From assembly GCA_039566865.1 (NCBI GenBank), contig CM076960.1, positions 16,784,501 through 16,848,500 of the forward strand: a stretch of DNA of 64,000 nt, read 5' to 3'. Every line of letters begins with the position of its first letter. Positions within the stretch are counted from its first letter, which is position 1. This DNA is from Aurelia coerulea (taxonomy: Eukaryota > Cnidaria > Scyphozoa > Semaeostomeae > Ulmaridae). The notes under the pieces were generated by a model, which did no database searches, was not told where the DNA came from, and worked only from the letters and a program-made list of their open reading frames with translations. The position numbers and the translations under genes are program-made. Shown here piece after piece: positions 27,501-36,500 of this stretch.

Positions 27501-30500
27501 CCTTATGTTGTCCGGCTGTATATCATTTTTGAACTGCTACTGTAAACAGCTAAAATTTTTTCGGATTTTGCAGTCTTGTGACGTCAGTATGTCCAAGCAA
27601 CCTCCTTCTGCAGACAATTAATATGAATGCACAACCACCTTAATGTTCTGTTAAACGCAGTGCTTAAGAGATTACGTGAATAGATAATATCCGGAAATTT
27701 TCTGAACGCTTTGCTGGTAAATTTACGTTTGTGTTAATGATATCTTATACAATGTAATATGATAAAAGTCATGTGCAATCGTACACTAATCAGTTTAAGT
27801 TCAACCGTGTGTAAGTTAAAAAAACATGTTTTTCTTTGCGGGACAAAATTTGACACCAAAAATTTTCTTCTGGTATTTGCAACAACAAGCTTGTATTACC
27901 GGTCATCAACGTGGGACGCATTTTATCAACCTTAGAGATTAAGATGGAGAATTTGAAGCGGGATTAATCTAAAGTGCAAAGAAATTAGCTCGTTCTTTTA
28001 TGTTTTCCCACCCCGTTCTCCTTGTTGCTTTCTGCAGAGAAAGTCTTAATGATAAACGCATTTAGGTTTACCGTAAAAGCTCTATTTAGCACCCCGCTCT
28101 ATTGATTCCCTCTCCCTAAATACCCCTCCCTTCTAAGCCAAACTTTTGAATTAGCCCCTTCTCTGTCTCCATCAAGCTCCCCCCCCCACTAATATCAAAT
28201 GCCAGAGACTGCCAAAGATTTGCCATTTATTTAGCTGAACAAATTTGCATGTTAAATTTGATATGGTTTGGGAAACAGACTGTGTGGGATTTGTGTATTT
28301 GACTCGAAAAATTGCATGTTGATTCCGCAAAATATGGGCTAAAAGAACTCCAAAGCTATCATTTATGTTCTTGTCATTTGACCTTGTGAATAAGCTCCCT
28401 TCTCTAATAAGCCCCCCTCTAGAATCTCCGTCTCCATAATCAAATAAGCCCACCACGGGCTTGATATAGACTTATTACCTGGCGTATGACAACGGTCTTC
28501 TAGTTTCATAACTGCTCCTACTTTTGCTCATTATCGATTGCCTACATGTTGTGAACGGATTTAGTTCGTTTATTTATGACATTGTTTTGTTTGTTCCGTT
28601 GCGCTAGTCTGCAAAGTACATTTATGACGTGTAGATTTAGATTAGTACTGGGACCCAGTTTTTAGGCCGTAGATTTCGTTGCCGCTTGTTGAGTTTTGTG
28701 GTTGAAAATGGGAGTGTGAGGACAATTTCTGAGATTAATACAATTTTTGACGGTGTGCCTACACAATTTGGTACATCTTGGCGATCCTGCCGATATGTGC
28801 AGATGTACTTTGACAAAGATTAACAAATAAGTACAGTTGATTGAAAAAATATACGCTGTTTTAGACACTAAATCTCATGTAATCTTCTGTCATTTTTTTT
28901 CATTTATAGGACGACAAACTACTGTTCTTGCAGTTCCCAGACGCGATACCTATAAAGCCTTTATCACACGAATCGGACGTCGCTAATCAGAGCGAGACTG
29001 CAAATCAGAGCGAGACTGCATCGACTTCTACAGCACCTACTAGTGTAAGTATTCAACACACATCCTTAACCTTACTCAAGTCAGCACAACAAGGGCAGAT
29101 TTTGTAATACAATAGCAACAGTTGCGTTTGATTGACACCTCAATTAAAAGTGATTAGCGAATGCAGACAAAGGAAACTCTGTCAACCAGTAATTTAAAAC
29201 AAAGGAAGCCGTTAAAGCTTCCCCGAAACTAGTAGGGCAACTTCCCCTTGTGCATGCGAAAAGTGGGTTTTAAGAGAAGTTATGTGCTTATAACGAATGA
29301 AGAAGGGTAAATCTAAAGTTCTGTCTGGCGTATTTTGTTTATTTGATCCGGGAGTTGTTTTGTAATCGTTTCATTTAAGCCCTAAATACGCGAGGATTAC
29401 AATGCCTTCTGCTCGGCTTCTGAATCAAATAAACAAAATCCGCCAGAAAGAGCTTTAGATGTACCCTAATTCTTTCGTATAAAGCACGTAACTTCTCTTA
29501 AAAACCAACCTTCGCTTGCACAAGGCGAGAGTTTTCCCTATAGTTTCGGGGCAAAATGTGTTTGTTTTGAATTACTGACTTTGTTTGTTTTGAATTACTG
29601 GTTGAGAGAATATCCTTTGTCTGCAGTCGCTAATCGCTTTGAATTGAGGTGTCAATCAAACGCAACCATTGCTATTGTATTACAAAATCTGCCCTTGTTA
29701 GTCAGCACAGGTTCCAAATCTTTCATTTGGCATAAAAAGGTGGATGTAAAATTCTATGACCTATTTCTTCTAGTTGAATGGCTTGAAAAGAAACTTTAGC
29801 TACTTACCTATAATTCTACCTTTGGACGTTTCAGAAGTTTTGAATATTTTTCGAAATTACAGCGTATTTTATATTCTAACTAATTTGAGGATGTGACGTC
29901 ATCAAATTTCTAAATCAGAAACCAGACGAGGGATAGACTTTTGCTTGATACCATATTGTAGACATTCGTAAACTATGGTTTTCTTGGAAATTATTTATGT
30001 TGCGTCAAACAGTTTAGAAATTATAATGGTTTTAAATTTTTGTGAAACTATTTCTTGAATTCTTGAAAAAGAAGAAAGACACCCTAAATCTGAAAAGATT
30101 GAAGATTTCAGAAAAGTCCAACGGTATAGCGAAGTAGCTGAAATCATTCAGTTCAAAGAAATAAGTCATTAAATTTTCGACCAGACGTTTTAAAGATTTG
30201 GAACCTATGCTACTCAAGTCTGTTTCAAACCCGGGGGGGGGGGTAATTCATTGTGAACATGATTCGACCTCAATCTAAACTTTGAGAAAAGGACCCATTC
30301 ATATGACAGAGTATTTAAAGATCCCAATGCAAAATATCTTTTGGCCATGCCTGCCACTGAAATCTTATACTGTAAATATGGAAGGGAATTTTCTGTTGAT
30401 TGTTTCTTTCTTTGTTTCTACAGAAACCCGAAGAAGGCCAAGACAAATTTTCATTCAAGAATGTATCAGAAGGATATGTGGGAAAGCTTGTCGTGCACAA

Positions 30501-33500
30501 ATCTGGTAAAGTTAGGTATGATGTCTTTTGAAATTTATTGCTACTATTATATTTATGAAACGTTTTGGCAATTGGACTAAAATTGCCCTCTCCTAAAATG
30601 TTCGAATACTCTGCGATAAAGTTTTCATTTTGTGATTTTCAGTCGAATACCATATTGGTTCTAGAAATAAAGGTTGTCATTGCAATAGCTTTTGATTGAA
30701 GAATATTCAAGGGGTCTGCTTCAACCAGCATGCCTTGCGCGTGCCATCTCTTCGTTGTTCTTTGTTTTATTTTCGCCATTGTCATGGGCCATCACCAGTC
30801 TCATTGTGCCATTTTGAAGCTTCAACAAGACCTATGAGCCCAGGTGAGTCCAGAACATCTCTTCATTTCATTTTCATTTCATTCGTTTTAAATTCTTTAT
30901 GCACGGTGGCCCAATCAGCCAAGAATGGCTGCTTTTCAGGGGGCCATGGTAAAAACCAAATTACAGTTTTATGATAAATGAAAAATAAATATTCACAATA
31001 TTAAATTAGAGTAAATTAAAAAGTTAGAAGATATTTACAGCGCAATCTACGTTTAAAAGTAGACAGAGAGGAGGCTAGCTTGACCTCAGTTTCTAATTTA
31101 TTCCAAACTGTTGATCCACGGAATGAAAATGCTTTTTGGCCGTTGCTCGTTTTCATTCGTGGAGCAAGCAAGTCAGTCTCAGAATTTTTCAAATTTAGAA
31201 TCTCTCTAGACGAGTTCCTCGTGAATAGAGTTGAGAGGTAAGTGGGCACAAGGCCACTTATTGATTTGAAAACGATTGTAGCCGTCTCTTGCTTGATCAT
31301 GTCTTGGGCTGTGGGCCATTTGAGCTCTTTTATCAAGTTGCTGCTGGTGCATCAAAGCTACTATTGGTAGCTATTGTCGCAGCACGATTTTGTAACTTTT
31401 GTAGCATTAACAGACGAGAGTCTCCACAGCTACCCCACACAGACATGTATTATGATTTCTGTTTTCTGTAGGATGATGCTTGGAAATGCGTCTTTGGATG
31501 TCACAATGGGCACTCCTTGTGGATTTTTACAGGTGAGTTGTTTTCAGTTTTACTTACCGGTGAGTCAAACGACCAACGTTTGAAAATCTATTATTCCCTG
31601 AATATCAAAACAATGATATTGGAAACTGTCTCGTATTTATAGCCGATATATTCAATTACATTCAGTAATTTACCCGTCTTTAATCGGTCATTACTTCCCG
31701 TGGCTCTGTATAGCATAGGTTCCAAATCTTTAAAAAGGCTGGTGTAAAATTAAGTGACCTATTTCTTTGAACTGAATGATTTCCAAGAAACTTTAGCTAT
31801 TTCTCTATAATTCTACCGTTGGACTTTTCTGAAATCTTCAATATTTTCAGAATAAGAGTGTTTTTCTTCTTTTACAAGAATTCAAGAAAAATTGTCAAAA
31901 AAACTTAAAACCATCGTAATTTCTAAACTGTTTGACGCAACATAAAGTAATTTCGAAGAAAACCATAGTTTATGAATGCCTACAATATGGTATCAAGCAG
32001 AAGTCTGTCACTCATCTGGTTTATGATTTAGAAATTTGATGACGTCACATCCTCAAATGAGTTGAAATGTAAGATACGCTGTAATCTCCAAAAATATTCA
32101 AAATTTCTGAAAAGTCCAACGGTAGAATTATAGATAATTATCTAAAGTTTCTTTCAAGCCATTCAATCAGAAGAGATAGGTCATAGAATTTTACACCCAC
32201 CTTTTTACGCCGAGATAAAGATTTGGAAGCTATGCTGCTCTGCATGGGAGATTTTCTGCAGAAAGCCCCTTCCAAAAACCTGCATAAATGAGCGAAACGA
32301 CGATCAAAATCTCGTCGCTTTCCCATTCCTAACAGCAATGACACTTAAGGTCACTCTCTGGGTTGGAAAGTTTAAAAATATGTTTTTTTCCAAATTTTTG
32401 TTTTTTACATCATTTTACTCCAAATTTCATACTCTGTCACCTCATGGACTGATATAATATATTTGGACCGCTATTGGGGGATCAGGGGGCATTTGTTTAC
32501 CCCCAACTGCTGTTGAAATTGCTGAAATATCCAGTAAATATCACCAAACTTTCAACGCGATTTGCTCTGAAACTTTTGGGCCTATCTTCGAAGTTGAAAC
32601 GTCTTCTGGTTCCGCTTTGACTACTGATCCCCCTGATTGCTACACTCAAAAGGCAAGTGATTGTTTTTATCCAAAATCCATCATAGAAAGGAGAGCAGTC
32701 TCCTCCAATCATATTCAAGTAAAATCTAAAAGACCAATGAGAAGGCGCGCTGTAGCTACTTTGTCCCGTCATATTGTATAATAGTCGGGAGGTACAGTAT
32801 TTTAAACCAATGAGAGAAGCGAATTCCTGCCTCACCATGACAACCAGCGTTGCCAGTTTCATCAGCTGGTCAGTTCAAAATGTCGGGGAAAAGTGACCAG
32901 AGCGTGTTCAACAAAAATCGGAAATTCCGAAGCAGAAGAAGAAGTAAGAGAAAGTTTGCAGGAAATCGATTTGTAACTGCTAGCAGGGAACCAGTTGAAG
33001 AGGAAGAAACCGTTGCAGAACAAGACTTTATGATGCCTGCCAATGAAAACGAAGACGAAACGGTTAGTAGTAGGCCCATCCCCATGGCCATCCATAAATC
33101 GTATGATCAATATTTATGTTCCTTCTTGTCGATGATGCATTGCTGTTATTTGATGTGTCTCGCTTATGATTCTGCAAATTTGCTGTCTCCGTGGCTCAGT
33201 AATGTTTGGTATGCATTTAGGCCAGGTCTAAACTATTTTTCAAAGTGGTGAAATTATTTCAGATTTAGTTATTTCGTTTTGCTTTAGAAACAGTTGAGAC
33301 TTGGCCTAAATGAGCATGAGTCATTGCACGCAAGAAGTAGAAGCTTTCCTCAAATTGTATGTAAAACATGGAAGTACCTACACACACAAAATATGATAAA
33401 TGTTCTTCACCCCTTTGCTAGCTAACACCTTTTGCTGAACTGAGAAGGCTTACCAAATAGCTACTACTGATGTTTGTATCATAGCCAGGCCTAGATAGCT

Positions 33501-36500
33501 CATAGTTGTTTTTATTGATTTGCGCTGCGCAGCAGCAGCAAATCTTTAAAATAGGCTCGTAGGCTCGATGAACGAACGTTGACATGGCGCGCATAACTAA
33601 ACATACAGTGAACATTTCATGGTTTCAGTCAATGACATTCCTAGAAAACAGACGCATGTTTACTGCGTTCAGGATTGACGTCATCGGAAGTTGTCATCCA
33701 TTGTTGTCCACATACGTCACAAAATTTTAAGTGCGCGCTGGAGGAAGTGATCAGGAAGTGACAGTCCATTCATTGGATGTTTTTGATTGATTAAAATTGG
33801 CATGTCTGCAGAGGTTTTTGGCATCAAATTTGGAGACCAGAGAAAGATCAGGGCAGTTGGGTTGTGTTGTGAGACGCGTAGGTTGTGGAAGTTTCCCAGT
33901 CAATGAGCAACGAGAGAGCAAGTGTCCGAAGTAAGTCCCGTTTTGGCGCTAATGCAGTTTCGCAGTCTCCCTGCTCTCCGTAATAAATTTCATATTGCAG
34001 TATACGAAGAGCGTATCATTTTCGAAAGAAATCTCGTACATCTTTCGAAAAATCTGCAAAAAAAACCCTGAAAATCCTAGTGTTTAAAAATCTCTTACGC
34101 TTTTCTGGAAGAATGATACTCCCATTGCTTTGCTTTCCTCAAATTTTAGACCCAAAAAAGGAACCTGACCACCCCTATCCTAGATATACCACAGTACCCT
34201 GGACAAGTAAAAAACTTGCAGACGTGCAAGCAAGCATTCTTCGAGGTAATCTGTGTGCTCTACACAAATCATGCACATTCATTATCATTCCTGCACAGTT
34301 TGCAACAAAACTTCATTTGTAACAAAACATATGACATAATCTTCACCCTTGCGTCTATCCTCAAAATACTGTCGCAGTTCACAGCGCAAATCTTCAGATA
34401 GCAATATCTCTTGTTCCATTTTAGGAAAGCATAACTCAAGCAGAAACAGCTGGTGCCAGTGAAAGAAAACTTGCTCCTACACCAGTGCTAGCCCCCAAGG
34501 ATCAGTTGGATGGCTTTCGCATCATGCACATTTCCTTTTTGAAAGCACTGTTGGAAGCTGTTGTTTGTGGCAAATGCAAGTCTGGCAAGATGATTGTGAA
34601 GGAGAATGCAGGAAAGAAGATGGGGCTTGCTTCATCATTCACCTTTGAGTGCAGTGCCTGTGCCAGCGGCTGTGAAATATATACATCACCACGCTGTGAA
34701 GGCTCAAGATCATATGAAATAAATCGCCGTATGGTACTTGGGCTGCTGGAAATAGGTGCTGGAAAGTCATCATTGGAAAAGCTGTGCTCTATCCTGAATA
34801 TGCCAAAGGCAATGTCTGATGACGCGTATGGTAGCTCAGTTGCAAAAATCAAAGATGCACTCGAAATTGAAGCAACGGTGAGCATGGAAAAGGCAGCAAA
34901 TGAAGAGCATGACATTCTTGGTTCTCCTTTGAATGAAGTTGCAGAATGCAAAGCAATGTTTGACGGCACATGGCGCAAAAGAGGGTACTCCTCCCTGCAA
35001 GGTGCAGTAACTGCTATTTCTGCTGAAAGTGGAAAATGCATTGACTATGAAGCTCTAAATAAGGTCTGCTTTAGTTGTGCACGATGGAGCAAGAAGGATG
35101 ATGATGCTGCAAAAGACGCATGGCGCGCAAATCACAGATGCCAAATAAATTTTACAGGCTCTGCTCCTGCCATGGAACCAGAAGGAGTAAAAAGAATGTA
35201 TGCACGTTCTGAAGGTTCAAGAAAGCTCCAGTATACTGGTTACATAGGGGATGGAGATTCAAAGTCATTCTCCTCAATAAAGGCCAGCAAACCCTATGCT
35301 GACAAAGATATTGTGAAATATGAGTGTGTTGGTCATGTCCAAAAGCGGATGGGGACAGCCCTTCGAAAACTAAAAGCCCAAAAAGGAAAGCAAAAGCTCA
35401 AAGATGGCAAAACAATTGGGGGAATGGGAAGGCTGACAGGTGCAAGGATAGACAAGCTTCAGGTCTACTATGGGCTTGCCATACGACGCCATAAATTTGA
35501 TCAAGAAGGCATGAAAAAAGAAGTATGGGCAGGGTTATACCACTCTGCGTCTTCTGACGAAAACCCACAACATCAGAACTGCCCTGAAGGGCAAAATACA
35601 TGGTGTAAATATAACCTGGCAATGCTAGAGAGAAAACCTTTCAAGCACCCAAGCCCATTGCCCAGTGCCATTGTAGATGAACTGAAGCCCATTTATACCA
35701 AACTGACAAAGGATGATATAATGAAGGGTTGCCTGGGGGGCTACACACAAAACAATTGTGAGGCAATTAACCATCTAATTTGGGCAAGATGTCCCAAATC
35801 TAAGCATTCTGGAAGGGATCATCTTGATGCTGCAGCTGCAGGAGCTGTAATAGCCTTTAATGATGGGAGCAGTGGGGTTGGAAATGTGCTGAAACACCTG
35901 GGGATACAACCTGGACAAAATATGATGTCGGCCGTCCTCAAAAGAGACCGCAAACGCAAGAGAGAGAGCAACACAAATGCAACTATATTGGCCAAAAAAA
36001 TTAGAAAATCTAGAAGAAAAGCAAAAAAAAATGTAGAGGATAGTGTTTTAGATAAGGAGGGAGTAATCTATGAAGCTGGGGGTTTTTAAGGGGTATTTCT
36101 GTGGAGTTCTGTACCAAAACAAAATGTATTTTCCAATCGCAAATTTTTAAAGTGTGTTTTCTTCAAACTCAAAATTGCGGGTTTGTATGGCCTTGTGACA
36201 CCTGTAAAATTATCAATTTTAAAGATATCAATGCCAAATTTTCACAAATTATCAACTGTACTGTGTTCAATGCAATGGACTTAAACTTCTTGGTATATAA
36301 GCTAGTACATTGATGCAAACTTTGATGAAAGTTTGTCTTATTTCTTTAAATCGGAAATCTTAAACTGAAAATGTCCAAATTATAAAAATATGAAAGATAC
36401 CCCAAAGACTGAAGTCCATTGTGTAGATATGCTATCCCTTTATAACTTGTGAAAATTTGAAGAGATTATATCATATCATCTGCCTACAAGAGGTGTCACA

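Noticed and set aside
34080..34322. Extra transposase exon (PKKEPDHPYPRYT)
   Set aside because: An acceptor-like TTTTAG exists, but the two-exon model already closes in phase 0, and no donor with matching phase was found.
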